Part shown: positions 63,475-64,000 of the stretch, piece by piece
How the letters are laid out: the number at the start of each line of letters is the position of its first letter
Numbering within the stretch: the stretch's first letter is position 1
Position numbers and translations under genes: made by a program
The notes under the pieces: model-generated
What the model saw: the letters and a program-made list of their open reading frames with translations, nothing else
Told to the model about the DNA's origin: nothing
The model's database searches: none
Assembly (NCBI GenBank): GCA_002633005.1
Contig: NMRA01000189.1
Span: 164,264-228,263, forward strand
Length of the DNA: 64,000 nucleotides
Reading direction: 5' to 3'
Source of the DNA: Phoronis australis
Lineage: Eukaryota > Phoronida > Phoronidae

Positions 63475-64000
63475 GTAATCATGTCGGACTTGTTGTTCAA
63501 GTATCAAATTGACTCAGTCATCATTTTACTGCTCATAAGGTTATGTAGAACCTTATCTGCAATTCTGCATATTTAGCCATAATGTCAACAAACATTACGG
63601 AGTTTCTCATTGATCCCAGCATGTTCGATTCTATAGCTCAGCAACAAGTTGGGAAGATGACCCTATAGCCGATTCGTATACGACTGATTAACTCCATTCT
63701 GGCATTTATGGTTGGTCAGGCCCAGCTCTCTTTTGTTCGACGATTGCTCTAATCTCCAGTAAGGTGGTTTTTGATTGGTCTGTGCTGTTAAAAATTAAAA
63801 TTAAGGTATAACATATTTGGTCATAAACCAATATCATTTCTGAATTCCTTGCCAAATGCTGATCATGTTTAGTTTTTGAATCGCTAAAATCGCCGGACTA
63901 CAATCGAAGTTACGACAATCTATTCCTTCCAAACTTACCAATTCGTTCTGGGTTTGATTGTGTTCATATGTGGTCTGCAATAAGCCTGGTAGATAATTGG
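63475..64000 (+). other. Start of next synapsin intron, with dispersed repeat
   Basis: From about 63,588 to 63,930 it is an inverted copy of the repeat at 11,512-11,850. No exon was seen before the window ends. Confidence 0.75.

Overview
The window is animal nuclear DNA: AT-rich, intron-rich, full of simple repeats and small inverted-repeat elements, with almost no long open frames. Only two genes can be supported. The first is synapsin on the + strand, with five exons between 46,166 and 63,474. They cover the C-terminal part of the ATP-grasp core and the start of the Pro/Gln-rich tail; the 5' exons and the last exons were not found in the window. The second is a TIMP-type metalloproteinase inhibitor on the - strand at 32,931-33,063, of which only the first coding exon is secure. 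A TIMP gene lying antisense within a synapsin intron is a known conserved arrangement (vertebrate SYN/TIMP pairs and Drosophila Syn/Timp), so the two calls support each other. The texture of the sequence and the 'GSSM' residues after the core suggest an invertebrate deuterostome (hemichordate, echinoderm or cephalochordate), but this is a tentative inference.

Layout. 1-32,930 is noncoding as far as can be read. It holds dispersed repeats (6.7/16.6 kb, 11.5/63.6 kb, 25.2/59.3 kb), terminal-inverted-repeat elements (13.6 kb, 31.1 kb), a foldback element with a tRNA-like B box (7.9 kb) and microsatellites. 32,931-33,063 is TIMP exon 1. 33,064-46,165 has one copy of a large inverted dispersed repeat (34.5-35.7 kb), two copies of a TA-flanked TIR element (36.2 kb and 44.4 kb, the second crossed by a 112-base gap), and a higher-order tandem repeat (39.5-40.9 kb). 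46,166-63,474 is the synapsin exon region. Its 7.5-kb intron (48,022-55,569) holds two near-identical copies of a two-part block, joined at a single N; this looks more like two haplotypes assembled in series than a real tandem duplication. Its 6.9-kb intron (56,447-63,318) holds a long inverted repeat with arms of about 380-400 bases.

No operon, CRISPR array, rRNA or intact transposase gene was seen. The most interesting items are the antisense TIMP/synapsin pair, the probable false duplication with allelic minisatellites, the NAGNAG acceptor of the last visible synapsin exon, and the TIR element families.
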